From assembly GCA_023475715.1 (NCBI GenBank), contig JAMCVO010000501.1:5167-12148 (forward strand): a stretch of 6,982 bases of DNA. The letters are read 5' to 3'. The position numbers and the translations under genes were made by a program. How positions within the stretch are numbered: the first letter of the stretch is position 1; each line of letters starts with the position of its first letter. Below the pieces are notes generated by a model that worked only from the letters and a program-made list of their open reading frames with translations, was not told the origin of the DNA and searched no databases. Below are positions 1-6,982 of this stretch, piece after piece. The DNA is from Actinomycetota bacterium (GTDB lineage: Bacteria > Actinomycetota > Humimicrobiia > Humimicrobiales > Humimicrobiaceae).

Positions 1-9
1 AGCCTGTGG

Positions 10-720
10 TTATGGATCATGGCTATATAGAATATACAAACCTGATAAATAAAAAAACGGAAATATGACTTTTACAAGATTTTCATTAATTTTTCCCATC
101 CATGCATATACCCAGGCTTGCATAAGGGGCAGATATAATGGGTACGAAAGATGGGCAAACTGATAGTCGTGGTTTTTAAAAAAAGGTATAATGCTCCCGT
201 CAATAAAGAAAGCTCTGCCTTTCAGGCTCCAGCTGGCTATTGCATCCCAGAATCTTATGGGAAAAAGCAAAGCAAAAAACAGCACTGCCAGAAAGTTTAT
301 AAAAATAAGAATAACAAAAATATAAAATATAATTCTTTTGCAGATGTTTTCTTTTTCTTTTGTTTTATATTCTTTGCTATTACCGCATTCGATTCCAATA
401 TCATGACCTTTTCCTGATTTATTTTTTGAAATCAGCAGCTCTTTTCTTATAAAAAGGTAAATTGAGGCAATAAAAAAAACAGTGCTGAATATGCTTATAT
501 TAGCCAGGCTGTATTTAAAATCTGCTATTGACAGGACAGCAAGATATATCGAAGCAATCAGCATTCCTGTATAGAAGCTTATAAAAAAAATAAACACTCT
601 GCCTGGAATACTTCTGAATTTCAATGCAGAACTGTTATTTTTTAATAGCAGAAAATATACAGGCACATAGCCGGTAAAAAAAAGTGAAATTATCGCTGAA
701 AGCAACCTTATTAAATCCAT
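10..720 (-). CDS. GT-C/ArnT-like membrane glycosyltransferase, N-terminal part
   Basis: The frame encodes 236 residues, very hydrophobic, with membrane segments near residues 5-27, 42-64, 72-92, 129-153 and 213-232. A charged, Lys/Glu-rich cytoplasmic-type loop spans about 95-128. The recognisable part is RFWDA (156-160), followed by SWSLKGRA and then YPLYLPL (193-199). This matches the first extracytoplasmic loop of GT-C enzymes that use polyprenyl-phosphate sugars; Asp159 would be the candidate catalytic acid. From family knowledge such enzymes act in the cytoplasmic membrane and transfer sugars to lipids, polysaccharides or proteins, and are usually around 500 residues. This frame instead stops (TAA at 10-12) right after a membrane helix, so it is probably truncated or frameshifted at the window edge. 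The start ATG at 718-720 has no clear Shine-Dalgarno. It is divergent from the gene at 970. The fold assignment is fairly firm; substrate and exact family are unknown. Confidence 0.6.
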   Translation of the reverse strand: MDLIRLLSAIISLFFTGYVPVYFLLLKNNSSALKFRSIPGRVFIFFISFYTGMLIASIYLAVLSIADFKYSLANISIFSTVFFIASIYLFIRKELLISKNKSGKGHDIGIECGNSKEYKTKEKENICKRIIFYIFVILIFINFLAVLFFALLFPIRFWDAIASWSLKGRAFFIDGSIIPFFKNHDYQFAHLSYPLYLPLMQAWVYAWMGKINENLVKVIFPFFYLSGLYILYSHDP

Positions 721-969
721 TGTTATTTTTCACAATGTTACAGCAATATGACAAATAGAAATTAAATCCTTGCTATTTAAGATTTAGCATAACTCAACAT
801 ACTTTCAAACATCCGCTGGAATTACCCTATTTTATTCAAGAATAAAATATATACATATTCTATATGAAATTTTCCCGAGTAATTCAAAAAATTGTATAAT
901 CGTTTAAAACATTAAAATATTCTGCTGAAAGTGCAGAAGTCATAAATTAAATTATATTAGATTTTTAAA
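721..969. other. Divergent intergenic region with candidate control sites
   Basis: This 249-bp very AT-rich gap separates the two divergent membrane-protein genes and should hold both promoters. It contains the 22-bp palindrome described at 828-849. It has a TATAAT at 895-900 that could serve the rightward gene, although no good -35 lies 16-18 bp upstream. A small hairpin has arms TTCTGC (920-925) and GCAGAA (933-938). I see no open frame with a ribosome site and no RNA gene. The promoter calls are weak. Confidence 0.4.
828..849. promoter_or_regulatory. 22-bp palindrome, possible operator between divergent genes
   Basis: The arms TATTTTATTC (828-837) and GAATAAAATA (840-849) are perfect reverse complements separated only by AA. 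It lies between divergently transcribed genes, so a terminator role is unlikely; an operator or a chance AT-rich palindrome are the alternatives. No protein family can be assigned to it from the sequence. Confidence 0.35.
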
Positions 970-2274
970 TTGTTTTACAAAAAAAATAATCCTTACAAAA
1001 AAATAAGCAAGAAGCATAATCTTGTTTTTACACTGATATGTATGGCATTCCTGCTTTTTTTTATTCTCACATGCATCCCCGCAGTAACCAGAACCATTAT
1101 ATATTACCCGCAGGATGAAATTGAAAAAACAAATAGAAAAAAAATAAATATGCCTTTGGAACAAGCGCATTTTATTCCTGAAATTGGTGATTTTATTATT
1201 ATGGATATAAAAGCAGAAAATATTGGCAATGTTAAATATCCGTCTGGCAGCATTGCGGTCAATTGGAAGCATGCTGCTGATAAGACAAGCGATGTTACTG
1301 ATACGGCAGAAATAAAAGAGCAGCAGACTTTCAAAATTGTTATTGACGGTTTAAAGCATTCTTATTACATTCCAATCGGTGAAAACCCCGCATGGGCACA
1401 AAACAGCGGGCCAAGTAGTTTTATCGACGGTGACAGCAACAATAATAATAATGTCGTTAGCGATAATTTCGTATCATCAGTTTCAATAGAGTCCCCCGAA
1501 ATTGAAGGCATTGAAATTAAAATTTCCGATGTGAGGCTTGTAAAAAGATTGATTTTTCCGCTGGATTCATACATTAATTACCGGGCTAAAAAATTAATGA
1601 ACATAGAGCAAACAAACAGGTTTGCCACTCCTGCTTATATATTCCTGACATTTTCCCTGATATTATTCTTCATTTATATACTTCTTTACCGGAGAGTATT
1701 ATTAAAAGAACAAAGCAGTATAAGCTTGAAAAACGAAACATTCAAGGATGCTTTTGCAAACATTCTCAAGGATGAGAAACAAAAAATTCCACCTGCAAAA
1801 ATTCTTATTTTTATTTCTACTGCAATCCTTTTAGCATTTTCCTTTTATTTTATTGCATTAAATTCTTTTACGATAAAAAGCTATGTGGATTCATACGGGC
1901 AATACATTCTGCAAGCAAAATTTGATAAGACTTATGAAGGTTTCTATAATTTTAAAAGATTTATCTCATGGATCGGACAAAAGGTTCCGGAGGGAGAAAA
2001 TATAATAGTTCTTTTAAGGGGCGAGCCCGTTTATATAATGTCAGAGATGGCCTACAACTTGTACCCCAGAGATATAAAATATATAGACGCCAGCAAAAAA
2101 AATGATCGGCAAATCTTAAGCCAAATAAAAGAAATAAACCGGACTGGTAAAAACAATAAACTCAATTATAAATATATAGTTATTCTTTCAGCCGGAGACA
2201 TTCCCCAAAGTGAAGATTTGGAATTAATTGATAAATACAGAGAGAATGGTGGCTTTTTATATAAGTTGAAATGA
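970..2274 (+). CDS. Unrecognised three-helix membrane protein with extracytoplasmic domains
   Basis: I do not recognise this 434-residue protein by name. The N-terminus is strongly basic (KK, YKKISKK) and leads into membrane segment 1 at about 17-36. A soluble stretch of about 40-215 follows, then segment 2 at about 219-240, a short basic loop with KDEKQK, segment 3 at about 276-299, and a soluble C-terminal domain of about 300-434. By the positive-inside rule both large domains should face outside. The first contains FKIVIDGLKHSYYIPIGENPAW followed by IEGIEIKISDVRL, which resembles beta-sandwich (jelly-roll) modules found near membrane glycosyltransferases; this is a loose pattern match. The C-terminal part (EGENIIVLLRG, AYNLYPRDIKYI) resembles the soluble tails of some GT-C enzymes. 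The start is TTG with no clear ribosome site. An in-frame ATG at 1042 would cut into helix 1, so TTG is preferred. A short (AAC)(AAT)4 tract at 1438-1452 encodes an Asn run. Cell-envelope glycan work is inferred from the divergent neighbour. Confidence 0.6.
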   Translation: MFYKKNNPYKKISKKHNLVFTLICMAFLLFFILTCIPAVTRTIIYYPQDEIEKTNRKKINMPLEQAHFIPEIGDFIIMDIKAENIGNVKYPSGSIAVNWKHAADKTSDVTDTAEIKEQQTFKIVIDGLKHSYYIPIGENPAWAQNSGPSSFIDGDSNNNNNVVSDNFVSSVSIESPEIEGIEIKISDVRLVKRLIFPLDSYINYRAKKLMNIEQTNRFATPAYIFLTFSLILFFIYILLYRRVLLKEQSSISLKNETFKDAFANILKDEKQKIPPAKILIFISTAILLAFSFYFIALNSFTIKSYVDSYGQYILQAKFDKTYEGFYNFKRFISWIGQKVPEGENIIVLLRGEPVYIMSEMAYNLYPRDIKYIDASKKNDRQILSQIKEINRTGKNNKLNYKYIVILSAGDIPQSEDLELIDKYRENGGFLYKLK

Positions 2275-2429
2275 ATATTCAATTGAATAATTGTTTTAAC
2301 AAATTCCAAATTTAACCAATTCCGAATTTGATGATATCATACATAATGATATTATACATTCAACGCAGCTGAAATGTTTTTATTAATTTACATTTTTTAT
2401 ATTTAATTTTAGACAGAGGGTACCATCCA
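2275..2429. promoter_or_regulatory. Repeat-rich leader upstream of mnmA, with candidate promoter
   Basis: This AT-rich gap is dense in symmetric elements. They are a perfect palindrome TATTCAATTGAATA (2276-2289), a direct repeat AATTCCAAATTT (2302-2313) and AATTCCGAATTT (2318-2329) offset by 16 bp, the perfect palindrome ATGATATCAT (2331-2340), and its near-copy ATGATATTAT (2346-2355). A plausible promoter is TTGATG (2328-2333), a 16-bp spacer, then TATTAT (2350-2355), so the last two elements would overlap the core promoter. The ribosome site AGAGGG (2415-2420) lies 9 bases before the mnmA ATG. I see no GC-rich hairpin with a T run, so no intrinsic terminator for the upstream gene. Confidence 0.35.
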
Positions 2430-3500
2430 ATGGCAAAAAAAGTTCTGGCAGCAATGAGTGGAGGCGTTGACTCTTCCATTGCAGCTTATCTGTTGAAAGA
2501 ACAGGGCTATGATGTTGTAGGCGCAACCATGTGCCTGGGTGTCAAAACTGCCGAAGAAGAGCCGGCTAAATGCTGCGGTCCTGATGCAATTAATGATGCA
2601 AAGAAGGTCTGCCAGAAGCTCGGAATACCTCATCACATAATGGATTTTGCTGAAGACCTGGAAGAAAAAGTCATAAAAAGGTTTATAGATGTTTATTTGT
2701 CAGGGAATACTCCCAATCCATGCATAGACTGCAATAAATATCTTAAATTTGAAATTCTTTTAAAAAAAGCACTGGCAATGGGTTTTGACTATTTGGCGAC
2801 AGGTCATTATGCCTGTATCAAAAGCAAAGACGGAAGATATCTCCTGACTAAACCAAAGGATCTAAAAAAAGACCAGACATATTTTCTTTACGTCATTGCA
2901 AAAAACGATCTTAAAAACATTTTATTTCCCCTTTGTTCATATAAAAAAAATGAGATAAAAGATATAGCTAAAAAACTTGGATTGTCTGTGGCAGATAAGG
3001 AGGAGAGTCAGGATATATGCTTTGTTGCAAAAAAAGACTACCCGGCTTTTATAACCAAAAGAGTTGGGGGTGGGAATGTAAGTTCGGGACTGGTAATGGA
3101 TATGCATAATAATATTATTGGAGAACACAAAGGTTTTCCATTTTATACAATTGGTCAAAGGAAAGGCCTGGGTATCAGTCATGCCGAACCATTATATGTA
3201 GTTTCAATAAATGCAGAAAAAAATCAGATTATTGCCGGTGCCAAATCAGACCTGAAAGCAAGAGCATTAATAGCAGGCAACCTGAATTTTTTAATAGACG
3301 GAATACCTGAAAATCTGTCAGCAAAAATAAGGTATAATCATAAAGATGCGAAATGTGTTTTAAAACTTATTGATGATAAATGTCTCGTTAAATTCGATGA
3401 ATTTCAGGAAGCAGTAGAACCGGGTCAATCAGTGGTTTTTTATAGCGGTAATGTCGTAGTTGGCGGAGGCATCATTGAAAAAGTTATTAAAGATTTGTAA
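2430..3500 (+). CDS. mnmA: tRNA-specific 2-thiouridylase MnmA (CxxC type)
   Basis: MnmA adenylates C2 of the wobble uridine U34 in tRNA-Lys, -Glu and -Gln and replaces the oxygen with sulfur, giving the s2U of mnm5s2U. It is cytosolic. The 356-residue length is normal for the family. Visible motifs in order are the PP-loop SGGVDSS (10-16), TPNPCIDCNKYLKF (C98, C101), ATGHYA (123-128), KDQTYFLY (147-154), ESQDICF with the catalytic cysteine C197, GQRKGLG (242-248), and the C-terminal beta-barrel signature EPGQSVVFYSG ... GGGII (330-349). In E. coli the CxxC position reads DxxC, so here Asp is replaced by Cys98. With C101 and C197 this gives three cysteines able to hold a [4Fe-4S] cluster (inference). 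The start ATG has an AGAGGG ribosome site 9 bases upstream. No IscS/NifS-type desulfurase is adjacent; the next gene is an Rrf2 regulator 96 bp downstream with its own promoter. Confidence 0.95.
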   Translation: MAKKVLAAMSGGVDSSIAAYLLKEQGYDVVGATMCLGVKTAEEEPAKCCGPDAINDAKKVCQKLGIPHHIMDFAEDLEEKVIKRFIDVYLSGNTPNPCIDCNKYLKFEILLKKALAMGFDYLATGHYACIKSKDGRYLLTKPKDLKKDQTYFLYVIAKNDLKNILFPLCSYKKNEIKDIAKKLGLSVADKEESQDICFVAKKDYPAFITKRVGGGNVSSGLVMDMHNNIIGEHKGFPFYTIGQRKGLGISHAEPLYVVSINAEKNQIIAGAKSDLKARALIAGNLNFLIDGIPENLSAKIRYNHKDAKCVLKLIDDKCLVKFDEFQEAVEPGQSVVFYSGNVVVGGGIIEKVIKDL

Positions 3501-3517
3501 TTCTCTCAAAGATTATC

Positions 3518-3545
3518 TTGACATTTTAAAAATATAAATTATAAT
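3518..3545 (+). promoter_or_regulatory. Sigma-70-type promoter of the Rrf2 regulator
   Basis: A consensus -35 TTGACA (3518-3523) is followed by a 16-bp spacer and a consensus -10 TATAAT (3540-3545). Transcription should start near 3552, about 45 bases before the GTG start. It lies in the 96-bp gap after mnmA, so the regulator and probably larE can be transcribed independently of mnmA. It directly abuts the palindrome at 3546-3575. Confidence 0.8.
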
Positions 3546-3575
3546 TTACTACCAATACTATATTATTAGTAGTAA
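3546..3575. promoter_or_regulatory. 30-bp palindromic operator over the Rrf2 gene start site
   Basis: The left arm TTACTAC (3546-3552) and right arm GTAGTAA (3569-3575) are perfect inverted copies. Inside them AATA (3554-3557) pairs with TATT (3564-3567) and TA with TA at the centre, giving 13 of 15 matched base pairs about the centre between 3560 and 3561. It begins right after the -10 and covers the expected transcription start, the classic place for steric repression. Rrf2-family dimers bind dyad-symmetric sites of roughly this size, so autorepression by the downstream gene is the simplest reading. The sequence is not an obvious copy of the E. coli IscR or B. subtilis CymR consensus. Confidence 0.65.
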
Positions 3576-3596
3576 TATTACGAGAAGGTAAACAAA

Positions 3597-4040
3597 GTGC
3601 GAATTTCAACAAGAACAAGATACGGGATGAGGCTTATGATCTATTTAGCCCGAAATTTTAACAATGGATATTCATTGTTAAAGGATGTTGCAAAAAGTGA
3701 GAGTATTTCAGAAAAATACCTGAGTTTGATAGTGATACCTCTCAAAAGTGCCGGTTTTTTAAATGCTATCAGAGGTTCTCATGGAGGTTACTGCCTCTCG
3801 AGACCGCCCTCCAAAATAAGCATAAAGGACATAATTGAGACTATGGAAGGAGATTTATGCCTGCTTGAATGCGTAAAAAATAAATCAGCCTGTGAGCGGT
3901 CCGGTAATTGTGTCAGCAGGGATTTATGGTTGGGACTAAGCAATGAAATAGTGGATTATCTTAATTCATTGACTCTTGCAGATATCATTAATATGCAAAA
4001 TACAAAAAATGAACAACTGGTTAACAATTATTACATATAA
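3597..4040 (+). CDS. Rrf2-family (IscR-like) transcriptional regulator
   Basis: This is a 147-residue DNA-binding repressor or activator of the Rrf2 family. The N-terminal winged helix starts MRISTRTRYGMRLMIYLA and contains the recognition region DVAKSESISEKYLSLI (30-45) and the wing RGSHGGYCLSRPP (59-71). IKDIIETMEG (76-85) follows, then a cysteine-rich segment with C88, C92, C99 and C105. C92-x6-C99-x5-C105 matches the [2Fe-2S] ligand spacing of IscR almost exactly. The residue three after the last cysteine is Arg108 where IscR has its His107 ligand, so the fourth ligand may differ. The GTG start is fixed by AGAAGG (3583-3588), 8 bases upstream, and by the classic MRISTRTRYG beginning. A consensus promoter and palindrome lie just upstream, suggesting autoregulation. 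Neighbours suggest it senses Fe-S or sulfur status and controls mnmA, larE, metY and cysK. The family call is firm; the effector and targets are inferred. A CymR-type role is an alternative. Confidence 0.92.
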   Translation: MRISTRTRYGMRLMIYLARNFNNGYSLLKDVAKSESISEKYLSLIVIPLKSAGFLNAIRGSHGGYCLSRPPSKISIKDIIETMEGDLCLLECVKNKSACERSGNCVSRDLWLGLSNEIVDYLNSLTLADIINMQNTKNEQLVNNYYI

Positions 4041-4065
4041 ATTCTAGAGAACTATACAAATTATT

Positions 4066-4890
4066 ATGAACAAATTACTGGAAAAAAAAATAAGTACGCT
4101 AAAAAATTACCTGGGATCGATTGATTCAGCAATTGTTGCTTTCTCGGGCGGAGTTGACAGCACTTTTCTTCTTAAAACAGCATCGGATATTCTTAAGGAT
4201 AAAGTAATAGCAGTTACGGCAAAATCCCCTACACTGACACAAACTGAATTAAAAGACTCCAAAACCATAGCACAGGTATTGAAGGTAAAACAGGTTATTA
4301 TTGAAACTAACGAGCTTAGCAATAAATCATTTACAGCAAACGATAAGGAAAGGTGTTATTACTGTAAAGATGAGCTTCTGGGATTAATTTCAAAATATGC
4401 TAAAAAAAATAATTTCAGCTACATTTTTGACGGCTCAAATTATGAAGATATGGATGACTGGCGACCTGGTGTCAAAGCTGTAAAAAAATGGGGAGTCATC
4501 AGCCCCTTAAAGGAAGCAGGATTAACGAAATTGGAAATTAGAACCGCTTCAAAAAAGCTTGGTCTTCCTACCTGGGATAAACCTGCCGCAGCATGCCTTG
4601 CAAGCAGAATTCCTTATGGAACTAAAATTACGGAAGACATACTTCAAAAAGTAAGCAGCGCTGAATCGGTACTTAAAAAACTGGGCTTTAAACAGGTCAG
4701 GGTAAGACACCATGGAAATATTGCAAGGATAGAATTACCAACCCACGAAATGCCGGAGATTTTGAACAGTAAAATTAAAAATACAGTTGTAAAATCGTTT
4801 AAAAAGTTAGGCTATATTTATATAACTCTGGATATTGAAGGATATACAGCCGGCAGCAGAGTTAAAGCATTAAATCTAAATACAAAGTAA
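4066..4890 (+). CDS. larE: LarE-like ATP-dependent sulfur transferase (PP-loop)
   Basis: The 274-residue protein matches LarE in length and motifs. It has the PP-loop SGGVDS (27-32), ERCYYCK (C97, C100), DGSNYEDMDDWRPG (122-135), and PTWDKPAAACLASRIPYG (168-185) with C177. Characterised LarE adenylates a carboxylate of a nicotinate-derived mononucleotide and swaps in sulfur to build the nickel-pincer nucleotide of lactate racemase. In the Lactobacillus type one cysteine (C176) is sacrificed per turnover. Other LarE proteins use three cysteines to hold a [4Fe-4S] cluster that carries the sulfur. C97, C100 and C177 here fit the cluster type (inference). No larA, larB or larC is in this window, so the substrate may not be the nickel-pincer nucleotide. 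It starts 25 bases after the Rrf2 gene with only a weak, distant AGAGA (4046-4050), suggesting cotranscription with the regulator. The family is firm; the physiological role is open. Confidence 0.85.
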   Translation: MNKLLEKKISTLKNYLGSIDSAIVAFSGGVDSTFLLKTASDILKDKVIAVTAKSPTLTQTELKDSKTIAQVLKVKQVIIETNELSNKSFTANDKERCYYCKDELLGLISKYAKKNNFSYIFDGSNYEDMDDWRPGVKAVKKWGVISPLKEAGLTKLEIRTASKKLGLPTWDKPAAACLASRIPYGTKITEDILQKVSSAESVLKKLGFKQVRVRHHGNIARIELPTHEMPEILNSKIKNTVVKSFKKLGYIYITLDIEGYTAGSRVKALNLNTK

Positions 4891-4896
4891 AGAAAT

Positions 4897-4924
4897 TTTA
4901 CATGCAATCTTAGTAAATTATTAA
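4897..4924 (+). promoter_or_regulatory. Candidate metY promoter with operator-like half site
   Basis: TTTACA (4897-4902) and TATTAA (4919-4924) with a 16-bp spacer form a moderate sigma-70-type promoter in the 79-bp gap before metY. The stretch TTTACATGCAATCTTA (4897-4912) matches TTTACTACCAATACTA at the Rrf2 operator (3545-3560) in the pattern TTTAC-N3-CAAT-N2-TA. This could mark a second site for the same regulator, but it is short and AT-rich. TTTAC (4897-4901) and GTAAA (4913-4917) also form a small inverted repeat. The metY ribosome site AGAGGAG follows at 4957-4963. Confidence 0.3.
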
Positions 4925-6275
<1,351 letters not shown>

Positions 6276-6340
6276 TACAGGAAAATTTATAAAAAGATTT
6301 AAAATATATGATATGGTTAAATCAAGTATAAGGAGAGCAA

Positions 6341-6868
6341 ATGTCAAAAATTTATGAAGATATAACAAAAACAATTGGCAATACGCCTCTGGTAAAAATT
6401 AATAAATTAAATAAAAATCCTAACACTATACTTGTCAAACTGGAGTCCTTTAATCCTTATTCAAGCGTAAAGGACAGGATAGGTATCGCTATGATAGAAG
6501 CTGCTGAAAAAGAAGGAAAAATTAATAAAGATACAGTAATTATTGAACCCACAAGCGGTAATACTGGGATATCTTTAGCGTTTGTTGCAGCAGCAAAGGG
6601 TTATAAGCTGATTCTGACAATGCCCGAAACAATGAGCATTGAACGAAGGCAGCTGTTAAAAATTCTGGGTGCAGAACTTGTGCTCACAGATGGCACAAAA
6701 GGAATGAGTGGAGCGGTTGCAAAGGCAGAGGAACTGGTGGCTGAAACTAAAAACAGTTTTATGCCACAACAATTTAACAATCCTGCAAATCCTGAAATCC
6801 ACAGGAAAACAACGGCAATGGAAATACTTAATGATACTGACGGAAAAGTCGATATATTCATTTCAGGA
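6341..6868 (+). CDS. cysK: Cysteine synthase CysK, 5' part, broken at window end
   Basis: CysK is a PLP enzyme that makes cysteine from O-acetylserine and sulfide. Genuine family sequence covers residues 1-176. It includes [14 protein letters not shown] (10-23), SSVKDR with the PLP Schiff-base lysine K44, PTSGNTG (70-76, substrate and cofactor loop), [10 protein letters not shown], and [18 protein letters not shown], ending at VDIFISG. At this point family members continue with a glycine-rich GTGG PLP-phosphate loop. Instead the frame reads into an inverted copy of cysK itself, and stays open by chance to the window end (214 codons). Roughly the last 130-140 residues of a normal enzyme of about 305-320 are missing. 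The ATG has AGGAG (6331-6335) 5 bases upstream. It follows metY by 65 bp, probably in the same transcript. The closely related cystathionine beta-synthase-like proteins cannot be fully excluded from the N-terminal half alone. Confidence 0.9.
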
Positions 6869-6982
6869 TTTGCAGGATTGTTAAATTGTTGTGGCATAAA
6901 ACTGTTTTTAGTTTCAGCCACCAGTTCCTCTGCCTTTGCAACCGCTCCACTCATTCCTTTTGTGCCATCTGTGAGCACAAGT
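6676..6982. repeat. Perfect 123-bp inverted repeat (fold-back) at window end
   Basis: Positions 6676-6798 and 6860-6982 are exact reverse complements over all 123 bases, separated by 61 bases (6799-6859). I checked the arms base by base. The right arm is simply the cysK coding strand reversed, replacing the expected 3' part of the gene, and it runs exactly to the end of the sequence. This is the signature of a fold-back chimera from amplification or assembly rather than a biological element. Confidence 0.9.

Noticed and set aside
151..417. Plus-strand open frame opposite the glycosyltransferase
   Set aside because: It has no ribosome site or recognisable protein, is antisense to a coherent membrane protein, and is Lys/Phe-rich as expected from AT-rich antisense.
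920..938. Hairpin TTCTGC/GCAGAA as a terminator
   Set aside because: The six-base stem lacks a T run and lies upstream of a gene between divergent units.
1438..1452. AAC(AAT)4 tract as a phase-variable repeat
   Set aside because: Trinucleotide changes keep the frame and the tract is short; it only encodes a few Asn residues.
3597..4040. Identity as CymR, the CysK-interacting cysteine repressor
   Set aside because: Nearby cysK makes it tempting, but the three IscR-like cluster cysteines and the unlike operator argue against naming it CymR.
6601..6978. A 125-codon open frame on the minus strand
   Set aside because: Its start reads the inverted copy of cysK and the rest is antisense to cysK; it exists only because of the fold-back repeat.
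6869..6982. Open continuation of the cysK frame to the window end
   Set aside because: After I-S-G the residues are antisense cysK, not CysK family sequence; the frame is open by chance.

Overview
This is an AT-rich bacterial segment with Shine-Dalgarno-type ribosome sites, ATG, GTG and TTG starts, and a bacterial MnmA and Rrf2 regulator. It looks like a short assembled contig from an uncultured, probably anaerobic, low-GC bacterium. That guess rests on base composition, a sulfide-using gene set and cysteine-rich (Fe-S type) sulfur enzymes. I cannot name a phylum. Both ends look damaged: the leftmost gene stops early at the edge, and the right end folds back on itself as a perfect 123-bp inverted repeat, which points to a chimeric read or assembly.

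Left third (1-2429): two divergent membrane-protein genes. On the minus strand is the N-terminal part of a multi-pass GT-C/ArnT-like glycosyltransferase. On the plus strand is an unrecognised 434-residue protein with three membrane segments and two predicted extracytoplasmic domains. The 249-bp gap between them holds a near-perfect 22-bp palindrome. The 155-bp gap after the second gene is packed with small palindromes and direct repeats, and leads into mnmA.

Right two thirds (2430-6868): a same-strand sulfur cluster of mnmA (tRNA 2-thiouridylase), an Rrf2/IscR-like regulator, a LarE-like PP-loop sulfur transferase, metY (O-acetylhomoserine sulfhydrylase, interrupted by a 7-bp tandem duplication) and the 5' part of cysK (cysteine synthase). 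The regulator has a very good promoter (TTGACA-16-TATAAT) followed at once by a 30-bp palindrome, most simply read as its autoregulatory operator.

How they may work together: MetY and CysK fix sulfide into homocysteine and cysteine, while MnmA and the LarE homologue move sulfur onto tRNA or a small molecule. MnmA and LarE each carry a CxxC pair plus a distant active-site cysteine, the arrangement expected if a [4Fe-4S] cluster handles the sulfur. The regulator between them also keeps three IscR-like cluster cysteines. The most interesting reading is an Fe-S-sensing, sulfide-centred sulfur-trafficking locus with no adjacent cysteine desulfurase. This is an inference. No tRNA, rRNA, CRISPR, IS element or convincing riboswitch or terminator was seen.
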